This document shows, one piece after another, positions 48,831 to 60,492 of a DNA stretch of 64,000 bases. The notes under the pieces are model-generated. The model was not told where the DNA came from. It searched no databases and saw nothing but the letters and a program-made list of their open reading frames with translations. Source of the stretch: Schistosoma mansoni (lineage: Eukaryota > Platyhelminthes > Trematoda > Strigeidida > Schistosomatidae); assembly GCF_000237925.1 (NCBI RefSeq), contig NC_031495.1, positions 42,838,200 to 42,902,199 of the forward strand, in the 5' to 3' direction. The stretch's first letter is position 1. Every line of letters starts with the position of its first letter. A program made the position numbers and the translations under genes.

Positions 48831-51800
48831 TGTTTCTGATCTCTGAGGGTTGAAGACAGGGGTCAGATCTGTGCCTATTGATGACCTAGTACAAAGACCA
48901 CTAACGAACGTTATCCCATATACATAAATATATGAATTCATCTGAGTAATTGTTGCGAGGGATGCGTAGCGTGGCGTACACAATCGTGATCTGATGCGGA
49001 TGCTTGACTTAGCGTCTCCAGTTAGGGTGTGTCCAGTATGGTAAAGGTGACCTGCATTAATATCGAAGACTTACAAAACCATTTATTTTGGGAATCTACT
49101 TGCCGACAGTAGAAAATAACGAGAATCTTTGTTGAACATTATCCCATGTGCCCCTAACAGTTTTCCCACCGCATTGTCCATCACGTTCATAGAGATAAGA
49201 ATACTTTGGAACGCTTTAGGAAAACATCAATGAAACAGTTTTGCGTACTGAATTTCAAATTCAAATGAGTTGCATGTAAAAGCACTAGACGGATATTCCT
49301 CAAGATGTCGAATGCTTGGGGGTAGCCATGTAATGATCTGGAACACCACGAACATCACGTGTCTGTGAGCCCTTGTTACTAGAGACAGAAGCTCGTTGAA
49401 CGCCAACTACCTTCAGCCCGTCCAAAAACATTCAGAACTACTTGAAAACTTCAAAAAACCTAATATATTTACTAAATTATGCACGGAGACTGATAATTTT
49501 GCGTCTATCAATTCCTCACAATTCCATATGTCACGAGTTAGTGGTCTTCCCAAATATGTATATCTTACATGTGATCAGTGAATCCACTCCAGTTCAATAT
49601 TCAGATGAATTTAAAGTAGTCGAAATCACCAGCGAGCGCTCAGTTCACAACTTTTGAATTTTTGTAAATGTCGGTAAGTGGTTGAGACAAGTAGTTTGAC
49701 AGAAGTAGAACTCAGACTTATCAGGTCGCCATGGTGGTGGGCTTTCAGGTGCAGCAAGCCCTGATCCAGAGGAACCCGCTTTTGAGGACGAATCCGCCGC
49801 CATACTGGGTGATGATAATCTTGATGAAGAAGAAGAATCTGGAGAGAATTTATTCGGTGACGATATGGAACGTGACTATCGGTAATTTTCGAATTTCTGT
49901 CCAGTTACCTCAGTCCTATCCCGGAGCTCGATGTCTATGAGGCGGAAGGTCTTGCGGACCCCGATGAAGACCTAGAGGAATTATCACCGAATACTCGTGC
50001 TGAAGCTGAACGTGAAATGAGACGACGGGACCGTGAGCGTCTGCTTGCTACTGGTGGACTTAGACGTGATCTTATAGCCGGTAAGAGTTCCTATAAGTTA
50101 TACTAGTTATGTACTCAGATTTATACGGTGAGGAAGAGGAGGAAGAAATAATTCCTGCGCGCCGCAGGCGTATTGCGGAGAGAGTCGCTGCAGGTGATGA
50201 AGGTGATTTAGAACCTGAGGGTGTCCTGGAAAGCATTGAGAACTTGGAGGATATGAAGGGGATGTCTGTAGTTGAATGGGTTCAACAACCTGTCACTCGT
50301 CAAGAAATCAAAAACCGTTTTAAAGCATTTCTCAGAACGTTTTTGGACGAAAACGATCGGAACGTATATGCTGAGCGTATAGTACAAATGGCAAGAGAGA
50401 ACAAACATAGTCTGCATATTGACTACCAACACCTGGCATCGGCGGAGCAAGTCCTAGCATATTTTTTACCAGAAGCCCCTCAGCATGTCTTAGAGATCTT
50501 TGACGAGGTAAAGTTAACTTTCTGTTCTAATACGACTAGGCTGCTCGCGAGGTCACATTGACTCGGTTCCCTCGTTATGATAGGATCACTAACCGAGTCC
50601 ATGTTAGAATAAACGACCTTCCTCTCATTGAGGACCTCCGATGTCTTCGCCATTTTCATCTTAACCAGCTTATCCGAACATGTGGAGTAGTTACAAGCAG
50701 TTCCGGTGTTCTTCCCCAGTTAAGCGTAGTCCGCTACAACTGTACGAAATGTGGGTGTCTTTTGGGCCCATTCATTCAAAACCAAACGGGCTCAGAAGTC
50801 AAGCCTTCTACTTGTCCAGACTGCCAATCAGGTGGTCCATTCGAACTAAGCATGGAACAGGTAATCACTTTTAGTCTTTACCAATTGTTTTACCCCCATT
50901 TTCGTATGATTTAATCTTATGTTAACTGTGTGTTGTATGAATTTAGTAAAACCGCAAGCCAGGTCAACGCAATGAAGACTCCCGAGTCACCTAGTCCAAA
51001 GATCGATAATAACACTCAGAAACTACAGTTCATATGCTGGAGACCTTGCTAAACAGCCTTCAGTGTCTACGATATCACCTCAAAATCTCGGTTTTACTGG
51101 GGGGTCGCAACTGAGTAGTGCCTACTTTTAGAAACGAATGTGTTAGCTGATGTCTTCATATTAGTGACAAGAATCCTCCTGTAATAACTCCACGGGAATT
51201 AGTTTGACTAAAAGTGCCTCAAATATTAACCTACACTATAGTTCTTCATTGTTTTATGCATCGAATTATGTGCAAATCTTATTGGAATAAAAAGAAATAT
51301 GTATTCTTCTTGACTTTATACTTTTACATTTTGGTTTGACGCTTTTGAAGATATAATTCCAGGTAAAATGATCCCCATGTCCACCTTAAATGACTTTAGT
51401 GATTTATCTGTTACCAGTGCATTGATTGCGCAAATATGAGGACTTCTGAGGCGTTCAAAGTTTTCATCTCAAATGATTTTTACCTTATTTTTGTCCTTAT
51501 TTAAGATTTTCCTTAACTCTACGGTGTAAATGTGTATGTCTTCTCTTCGTGGTTTATTTATTGGAAGTGTCTACCTCTGAGTGTAGTTATTTATTTATTT
51601 GAACACAAATATTGGTACAAGGGGGCACCAGATACACATGTGCCAGCAAGTATCATTTTCGTGATCCATGGTCACAAACTTAGCATTTTTGTCTGGACGA
51701 AAATGCATCATGTCCCGATCACTTATATCTGCCAATCACGATGAATTTAATTTGCGGAAGCCATCTTGTAACAATTGTAGAAATTTATTGATGAAAAATT

Positions 51801-54533
51801 TGGAATGAATAATTTGAGTTGTCCAAAGCTCCCGTCACACACCTCGACTGACAAATGTTTGTTTGATAAGAATATGAACAGGGAACTTTTCTTAGGTTTT
51901 CTAAACATTCCTCGTGTCGTAAAATTCTAGACCTAACAACAAACCTCCAGGAAATTAAAAGGCAAAGAGAAAAAGTGGTAAATACTGTTAACATATGCAC
52001 AGCTTACTGTCATTCCTATAAATGCCGAATGTATTCTAGTAACGTATTTGCCTGCCCCAGTCGTGATAAGGACTTTTCACATCTAATTTCTGAATTATTT
52101 TTCAGACAGTTTATAGAAATTATCAACGTATCACTCTTCAGGAAAGCCCAGGCAAAGTTCCGGCAGGCCGTCTTCCTAGGTCTAAAGACGCTATTCTTTT
52201 AGATGATCTGGTTGATAGCTGCAAACCGGGAGATGAAATAGTGAGTTGTGTTTCAATTCAGTCAATCATGAATCCAATTGTAGGAGTTAACTGGCGTATA
52301 TACACATAGCTATGATGGGTCACTCAATACCAAGCATGGTTTTCCAGTCTTTGCAACTGTCATATTAGCAAACAACGTTGTTCGCAAAGATGATAAGGTG
52401 AGTAGATTTCGGTCTTGTTTATATATGCAGGTCGCTGTGGGGACATTAACTGATGAGGACACAAGGGCGATCTTGAAACTTTCACGTGATGAAAGGATTG
52501 GTGATCGAATTTTTGCTAGCATAGCTCCAAGTGTGTATGGTCATGAAGATATTAAACGTGGCATTGCACTGGCACTTTTCGGCGGTGAGCCTAAAAATCC
52601 TGGTACGTTAAATGCAAAATGTTTTCACTGTTGTTAAATTTTTTTGAACTTCAGTGTCACATCACAGGGGACCGACGTGCCAGATTTTCTGTCGAATTCG
52701 GAGACAGTTTCTGATTCTCGTCATTTTAGAAACGTCAGGCGATAGAAGTGTTATCTATAAAAGTATATCTATTGCAAAGTTTGATAGAAATGGAGAAAGC
52801 AGACACTCCTGATAAACTTCACTAAAAGTAGCCAACTCCGATAGCAGTTCTGCACAACATCTGACAGCCAGTAGTCTTTGTGGAGAACCTGCACATGGTT
52901 GATCCACTTCTTTGTTACAGCTCTCAGTGACAGACACTACCAAAGAACTTCACAATCAACGGATTTGAACACCACCTTAAGGTAAAGGAACACGACTATA
53001 GTTGGAAAGTATGTCTATGTTCCCAAACCTACCGAAGGGTGAATATTTTGTCCATACATCCATGTCCAGATCTGAAACCAGTCTCGTTTTCTCGGGTCTG
53101 CTCTTCGCGAGCTCCAGTTTGGCGCAGAAGTATTATTCAGGCTAATATTTTAGAAATTATATTAATTAAACTGATTCCTTTTTGGTTGTTGCAAGGGGAT
53201 TTCTATCCTCTCTTATAAACTGAGACGATCAGCGATCGAGACTAGTCAGATTGGATTACGTCCAGTTCTCAGACTTTAGCTAATACCTGAGTTAATTAAA
53301 CTGCTAGAACTGGACCACCATCCTTAAAAATATCGGGTTGATCCATCAGGTCCGGCTTCTCTCCCTCGCCTTAGATTACCCATAGCCTTTTCAACCTCAT
53401 TAAGAGTTGGATGACTCGCATCACTTTGCTGTTTAGGTTGCTTAGAGTCATTGGGTAACTGAGGTGTTTCTGAAGGCCAGTTGAGGTGTTCTTTAAAGTG
53501 TTCTGCACATCCGTCTGATCTGGATTGGGGAGTGTACAATAGTCCGGTCCTTCTCCGAGACAGTTTCACCAACAGACAGGTTCTCGATACCCGTTTCCTT
53601 GAACAGTTATCCACCGCCTTCTCTCATCTCTTCTGTTTTCGCTACTCACCACTGCTCACGACCATCACGTACGCTTTGTTAGCCTACGTTTAAACTGCTT
53701 CCGCTCCTCATCGCGTTTGGAGTCAGATGGCATGAATTTCGGGCTACCTAGCAGCTATGTAGACCCCGCCGAAATCCACACACGTTTCCTAACCGTTTGC
53801 TTTAAGCTACAGGAATATATCACTGTTGTCTCCACAGCTTTTTGGATATCATTGGGAGATACTTCTGTTTGAATATCAGTTTGACGATTCACTAAATTCT
53901 CTAGTTGTTCCTGAAAAATATTCTTGTTTTCAACATAAATTCGAACTTGAAGGGAATTTCGCTTTGTGGTCTGTCTACGTCCAGTAAGATGCAGAAAAAC
54001 ACGTTCACAAAATAGAGCATGATCCGAGTTTGAATATTTGCTCTAAAATGAGCAACAGTCTTCTATCGAGCCTCTCCAACGCTGGCTAATGTCAATCTCA
54101 TCTGTTAGAGCCAGTTGTGGGGGGCATTACGTAAGACAATGTTTTATTTATGTCTAAAGTTAGTGTTTGTCAGAGAGAGACGGTTATGTGATCAAAGTTG
54201 CAGAAGACTCACCATTATCCGTGTACTGAGCAGCGGCAACGTAAGATCCACAGAATCGCCTTTCGGTTTGGTTCAGTGTACCCACTTAGGAATTAAAATC
54301 ACCTGTCACTATTTTTAAATCAGAGCGTCTAGCTTTTTGAAGGTTGGATAGCTTATTATAAAATTCATCCCTAACTTTGAACTACAATCAGTGGGAGCGT
54401 AGGCGAAGACAACGTGAAGGTAACGGCGTGTGTCCCTATTTCTTAGAGTTCATACTATTCCTCTTGTTTGAACAACACACAAGCGACTGTCTATTGGAAT
54501 CCAGCCTGACAGAGCCTCTTCTGCTTTTGAAAT
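48455..54533. repeat. Right arm of the 6.08 kb inverted repeat
   Basis: Reverse complement of 41,094-47,172 over the whole length. It carries the partial MCM2 copy and the longer RTE fragment. The outer end is inside the RTE endonuclease, which continues uninterrupted to about 54,915, so this side may be the older arrangement of that LINE. Confidence 0.95.
49668..52602 (+). pseudogene. Partial MCM2 copy, N-terminal half only, head-to-head with the full gene
   Basis: Exact mirror of the first eight coding exons of MCM2: 49668-49673, 49709-49881, 49914-50080, 50119-50507, 50540-50860, 52106-52240, 52284-52397, 52431-52602. These 1,477 nt encode about 492 residues: the acidic tail, the N-terminal domain and the zinc finger (C313/C316/C337/C340 equivalents). 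The copy stops at the donor GGTACG after NP, before Walker A, and no ATPase exon follows. The exons have no disabling change that I can see, so if transcribed it could give a truncated protein without helicase activity. Micro-introns are kept (35, 32, 38, 32, 43 and 33 bp). Called a partial duplicate because the helicase half is absent; if the palindrome is an assembly error it does not exist. Confidence 0.85.
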
Positions 54534-54915
54534 TAACTTTATACATACACCAGGCAGTTCACGAGAACTGGCAGAGTGGACTCCATGTACTGAAAGGGAA
54601 AATCCTACCGGTCCTCTGCATTGATATTGTTTAAACATTTGGTGTTTTAACATGCAGACCAGTGTGTAATTTTAGGATACCAAGTTTAAGATTTTGTGAA
54701 CTCAGTCCATTAACGGTTATACGATAATTAAGATATATGGAAAGTATTTTCCATTTGGATAGAATTAGTAAGAGCTGAGGGAAGAATTCGGCCGCCAACA
54801 AAATGATCTCACATGCTGATAGATGTTTGAGAATAGTTGTCACTTACCGATGCCCGCAACGTGGTTGATAATCTGTGAGTGACTTGAAAAAGAAACTGAA
54901 GCAATGGTAGTCTTA
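52662..54915 (-). mobile_element. RTE-like LINE fragment in and beyond the right arm
   Basis: Mirror of 41,094-42,965, but extending about 380 bp further 5' past the arm boundary at 54,533. The extra part includes [20 protein letters not shown] and a 5' end resembling 40,130-40,325 of the other RTE copy. Many stops. Confidence 0.82.
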
Positions 54916-55929
54916 GCGACTTGTGAGCGTTAACACAGACCTCAACGGCAAATGTATGAACCTAGTCACATACGGCTTTTTTATGGAAGTTTTCGAAGTG
55001 TTAGTTTCTCATTTTAAAAAGCCTTACCGCTGGAGACGGAAATACTTGTGGTGAGTTGTGAAATTTTCAGGTTAGACCTTCTACAACTCTTTCATTCTGT
55101 TGTGAGAACGCAGCATAGCTGCAGATGTTGGTTGCCTAATGGAAACAACTTACTGTTGTCTTTACCCACTTCAGTTAGCAGTATGACACCGCCCCCTAAA
55201 ACGTAAGTTGGTGCTTTTAGTCTTATTATTTTCCAACCGACCTGTCTAGCATGATCGGATCTGAAGGAACATGTGTCTCAGCCCATATATATTTTAGTGT
55301 AGTCATTACGATAGGTAAGGCCTACCAGCACATTAGGGTAACAGCTATGGTCGGCCCTTGAACTTAACCCCTTGCTTTATTAGTTCCCGTGACATGTATT
55401 CGCTGATCATCATGGTTGATAGAGCGGTAATTGATATCAGGATATGAAAGACATTGTTACAGACATTTATTTGTTCGAACCAATTATCACCAGCTACTTT
55501 ATAAGAAATCATCAGGATTTAATCATTATTTTGTGTTTTACAACAGAACTGTGTGGGGTGTCGAACATAATTGACGTTAGGTGGTGAAGAACGTTTATTA
55601 GCATACTATTGGAAGGAATATGCTTTACATTAGGGAAAGTTTTATTTTCATAAAGTAAAAAATGTTTTTAGAGTTTATAGGTCGAAATTCATGTTGATCG
55701 AAATATTGAGGTTAAGAATGACGGACATTTAGTTCCATAAAGGAAAATTGTAATTTGACTCAAGAACTTGAATGCACGTTGAGCTTCTGTCTAAACTGGG
55801 AATATTTTGGAAGTGATGTTTCAAGAGAATACAAAGACAAACAATAACATGCATGTGCCGAATAAACAGAATGCAAGTTCCGAATACAATAAACTCAAGA
55901 AAAATTTCTCAAGAAAGTCTCAGATACCT
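54916..55929. other. Between the LINE and CCDC103, nothing recognised
   Basis: Downstream flank of CCDC103 in gene sense, so its 3' UTR probably lies near the right end. The block 55,180-55,380 is less AT-rich and may be more of the LINE leader. No frame is supported. Confidence 0.45.
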
Positions 55930-58900
55930 TTAGACATAGGAACTAACATCATCTACAGCATAACAACTATTACTCAATTTAAAAGTATCCGCAATTTTCC
56001 TCAAAGTTTCACCATCATCTTCAAAAAGTCCAAGTTTGTCTCTGATGTCTTTAATTTTTTGAATTAAGTGGTGTGCAGTTTCTTTTTCACTATCTAGCAA
56101 ACAATCGACTGCTAAAGAAAATTGTTTAGACTTTTGAAAACTTGCAAGAATCATAGAAACCTTGGATATTACGATGTTGATATTATAATCAGATGATGAT
56201 AATATAGTGTCCGTGTTATCAACAGCATGATTTAATACTGAAAGTATTTCGGGTAAAAAAGACACACCCAGTCCAGTGTTAAAAAGATTTTCTAATACTT
56301 CATTATTTTGATTGAACAATAACTCTAATAAAGCGCCATTTGTATTAGCGGATGATGATTTGATATGACGCCACTGTACAACGAATTCCTGTGGAGTGGT
56401 AATGGATTTCATAGGCTGCAACAAAGCCAAAATATGATACATATAAGAACAATACATTTGTGGATTACATAAAAACTGAACAAACTTGGAAGCTAATAAA
56501 AATGAATTTTTAAGTACGACAAATTGTGTCGGAATTCCTGGAGGAATTTGGTATCAAATCGCAATTTTCGGTGAAATGAAAGTAGCGCAAATGTTGTCAG
56601 GATTTTTGTTATATCTTGTTGGTTGAACGCTATATTCAGATCCTAAGCTATTCTGATAACCCCAGGCTAGAACTATTCAACGACTTGAAGATCAGAGAGA
56701 AGTACTTTACTACAACGTTCATTTATGTACAGAAAATACAGGGGTTTTATAGTAATTAAGAGACCTTGAGTTTCCATAGTAGCAGTATGTTAAACAGCCA
56801 ATCAGGATCTCGTTATTTTAGTAATATAGCTTCTGACTAATCGCTGATTGGTTGGGGCTCTTTATGAGCCTCTGGAGGCTCTGATAGAGTTTACTGTAAG
56901 CCGACTTAACAATTTTAAATATTTGATTAAATATATATAATACATGTAATAGGAACAAAGAAACGTATTTCACTTAAAACCAGTAAAATAAGAGGATAAA
57001 CTGACTATGCATAGGATTTGAAACTACCCACTAAATCACTATTTTAGGATCAGTCAATATTTAGTAATTATACAAACTCATTTTTTATGACTGATTGTTA
57101 GAACCATGCGGTACTCTCGATCGCACAACCCATTTTTTGTGTCACGATCTTTCAGTGTTAAGTGAGTAGAATAATTACTGGATAGAGTACAGTGAAGAAT
57201 CAATTTATATTGAAATCGCACATATTTCGGTAAATAATGGCAATATTAATTCATTAATTTTCAAGGGTTACCCATACACTCTGCTGTTACTTTACATAAA
57301 TAGCTAGAGGATAAGATCATTCATGAAGTCGAATTAGTAGCGATAAATTTTCTCTTCAACTGAAAATATAAAAAAAATAGTTGATTTCATTAGAATTCTT
57401 GATTATTATTTTCTTTTTATACCACTCCCCTTTGTGTATTACTTTATACTGCTTATTAGCATTCAGTAACCCCTAACACTTCTCATAACCCTTGAGCATT
57501 CAAGGTAACATACATATCAGAAGGGGGTTTTGTGGAGATTTGAGTAATTTTTTATATGGTTGAGATCATAAGTCAATTGAAGCTAGACCACCACGGAAAA
57601 CCTGTGAGCATATGCTTACTAGTGACTGGCTCCTTGAGGTAATTCCTGGAGTTCTAGTGAGAAGTCGTGACCAGTGGAGTTAATCCATGTCAGGTGGAGA
57701 CAGGTATCTACCTCAGTACAATGGAAGTTGGTCGCGTGATTTCGTGCATTGGTTGAGGTTAGACATCAACACCGTTGGATGCCGGCCGGCTCAGTGGTCT
57801 ATCGGTTAAGTGCTCTGGCGCGAGACTGGTAGGTCCTGGGTTTGAATCTCGCGAAGGCGGGATCGTGGATGCGCACTACTGAGGAGTCCCACAATAGGAC
57901 GAAACGGCCTTCCAGTGCTTCCAAGTTTTCCATGGTGGTCTAGCTTCAATTGACTCATGATTTCAACTATATAAAAAATAACATACATTTGTTATCACAC
58001 ACTCCTAAGTATTCATGTAAGCCAATAACACAGTTTATTTGCTATCGCAGGTATATTCAATTCTAGTGTATTTGTTGAACGTCGGTTTTATTGTAACAGT
58101 TTCCACATCTTAATGTTCGTCGTTCTCGTTTTGAGATGTTCTGCCAGTATTATCACTTCATCTCGTTTAAAATATTTATTGACATTTCATTGTTTCAAAA
58201 CCTTTTGCGTTTTAAATAAATAGCATATTCCTAAGAGATATATACCCATCAATACCCTAATAGTGTTTGAAATAACTAAAGGTGAGTACTTACGATAGTT
58301 GAATTCATTCCAGGTTCCAGAAACAAGCTATTATTATTTGATAATATTGCTGAATAGTTCCAGCTGGACCTTTGACCAACAGTATTGGTCAGTTCTAAGC
58401 GATCCAGAGGCTTCAAATGGCATCCAGCGACAAGCTCTCTAAGGAAAAGAAAATGAAACATCTTCGATCGACAGACAAGCCAATCAAAATTTTTCAAATG
58501 CTTAGATTACTCTATACAATATATTTACATTAAAGCTGTTACTTGCAAAAGTGTTGTATTATCTTTTAGTACTGAATCCCTTTTGAGAGCTGCCAAAAGG
58601 AATATGACTATTAAAATATTATAGATATATCCAGAGTTTGACCGTACTGGTTGGAATGTAAACTCCTTTACTTCCAGTAAACCAGTAAGAACAAGTATTT
58701 CGAATTAAAATCACTTTGTTTTATGCGGCTCACCATTAGACTACAGTAGATATTTAAATTGCAGCTAAACACCAAGAACTATAAAACCATTTTCTTTTCT
58801 GTTGTTCCTCTACCTTGATAAACAAATAACTAGTAAAATACAAAAGTCTATAGAGTATAGTATGTTTTGTTCAAGAAAAGTAACAAAGAAATCATCCATT

Positions 58901-60492
58901 CACGACCTTGTTAGCAACGGATCGCAAAGACTGTCATAGAGATTATGAAAATATTGAAAAATGTAGTAATGAAGCGGAAAAACAAGGTTCTGAGATGTCA
59001 TCTACAGAATACCTATTTTGATTATTCAAAAAAGACAACAGCAAAAAATTTGAAGGCAATATGTGTACCGACGAATAAAACGATCAGCTTTTGCACTGTA
59101 AAAATTGATGTGGACAAGATATCTGAAAACTAGTACATATCTAAATAGGGTGAACGATTTAGATGAAAACTAGTATGTATGTCCATTTTGTAACAGAAGT
59201 CAACTGAAGCTTGAGTACATCGTTTAAAAGAATTTTCAATAATACTATCGGAATTCTCTTAAGTATGTGTTAAAAATGCGAAAATGTGATTGTCATCCTT
59301 AAAGTTGATTCATAAGAACAATGAAATTTAACCTCGTATTTAAAAAGCTGGTCCGAAAAATAAATTACGATTATCCCTAGTACACAAATCAAGAAGCCTG
59401 CACAACTGGACATGATCTCAGTTTAACAATTAGTGACTTTATGGACTGATATCATATCTTAATTTGATTGCCACTAGCCTTCTTTTACTATACTTCGACA
59501 CCAGATGGAAGCAAGAGACTGTTTCTAGATAAATAAGTGGGATTTAATTTTTATAAGACTAAAATAGATTTATTCAATAATCCATTACTCATTTCGATTA
59601 CATACCAAGTTTGTCGACCATAAAAGATTATCGAGTCTGAGTTTCAAATTTTTTGATGGATTTTGGGTATATGTTTATACACAAAAAATTACACAACGTA
59701 ATTATTACTTCTTGGTTGTATTCCCATCAACATTTGAATTAGTAAATACAGTGGCATAACTGTCCAGTGCTTCCAGGTTTTCAACGGTGGTCTAGCTTAA
59801 ATTGACTCGTGAATTCAACTGTGAAAATAAATATTAATAAAGTTTGATAACCATTAAAGCATTATTTGCTTTCACAAAATATTTTGTATTCCAATTAGCG
59901 TGATCGAGAGTTCATCTTGATTTATCGTTTACTTTTGTTTTCATACACAATCAATAACCAACCATTATCCAATAACCTATCAGGTATCATACCCGTAATA
60001 GATTTTTTAATGTTACGGCTTCATTTCATCAAAAATAATTCAGCCAGCCCAATAATATTTTCATTTTCAAATAGGTATTCAATTAATAATTTGAATACCA
60101 CAACATGGGTATATACTTATTCAATATTCTGTTCACTATAGCAATAATACAATCTAAAAAGAAATTTCAATATGCCCATATCTAAAAAAAATTTACAGCA
60201 ATCACATATTGTGCAACTTATGACGAAATGAAAATGTAATTTAGATCAGACAAATAATGAAGAAGAAAATGTCAGGAAAAAAGTCATATTATCAATGCAT
60301 ACATAAAAATCTACTTTATGATACTAACCTAAAATCATCATAGGTTGGAACTCCTTGTTGAACAGCTCTAATTTTTGCATCATTTTCAAGCCAATATCTA
60401 GATTCTTTGGCAATAGCTGAATCCATTTCTTTTTCTAAGTTATTCATATTAATACCCAATTGTTTCAGATAATTATCGTTTTGTTCAACCAT
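55930..60492 (-). CDS. CCDC103: CCDC103-like dynein arm attachment factor, complete
   Basis: CCDC103 helps anchor outer dynein arms to axonemal microtubules; in flukes it would serve ciliated larvae, flame cells and sperm (inference). Exons on the minus strand: 60329-60492, 58294-58438, 55930-56415. Phases agree (AG|A, then phase 0): 795 nt, 264 residues (human 242). N-terminal dynein-attachment region: LEKEMDSAIAKESRYWLEND, AKIRAVQQGVPTYDDFRELV, GCHLKPLDR, WNYSAI. C-terminal RPAP3_C-like helical domain: EFVVQWRHIKSS, LFNTGLGVSFLPEILSVLNH and KSKQFSLAVDCLLDSEKETA. The start ATG is chosen because it opens directly into the conserved helix. Introns are 1.9 kb each, with no micro-introns. The remaining intron DNA holds SINE copies and a short Lys-rich frame (58,945-59,133) with no known match. 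Confidence 0.9.
57553..57606 (-). mobile_element. SINE 3'-end fragment, minus strand
   Basis: Reverse complement of the SINE tail: CAATTGAAGCTAGACCACCA followed by CGGAAAACCTG. Inverted relative to 57,785-57,965, in a CCDC103 intron. Confidence 0.75.
57785..57965 (+). mobile_element. tRNA-derived SINE with a hammerhead motif, best copy
   Basis: The tRNA-like head has an A box (GGCTCAGTGGTCTATCGG) and a B box (GGTTTGAATCTC, about 57,839), followed by the hammerhead block and a tail CCATGGTGGTCTAGCTTCAA ending in an A-rich run. It has the most complete structure of the family here; other copies are at 1.8, 2.1, 4.0 and 59.8 kb. Confidence 0.88.
57873..57918 (+). ncRNA. Hammerhead ribozyme motif with canonical core
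   Basis: Stem I GCACT pairs with AGTGC; core CTGAGGA (57,879-57,885) fits CUGANGA. Stem II is GTCC…GGAC, then GAAAC (57,901-57,905), loop GGCC and cleavage triplet TTC (57,910-57,912). One mismatch sits next to each of stems I and III, so activity may be weak, but every core position is conserved. Confidence 0.72.
59757..59828 (+). mobile_element. SINE 3'-end fragment, plus strand
   Basis: GTCCAGTGCTTCCAGGTTTT, then GGTGGTCTAGCTTAAATTGA and an A-rich end. Same family as 57,785-57,965, strongly 5'-truncated. Confidence 0.75.

Noticed and set aside
46644-48983. 108-codon frames at 46,644-46,970 and 48,657-48,983
   Set aside because: They are the same sequence in the two palindrome arms and lie partly antisense to the gypsy-type fossil.
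57785-57870. Possible tRNA gene
   Set aside because: A and B boxes are present, but the sequence does not close into an acceptor stem and continues into a repeated SINE tail.
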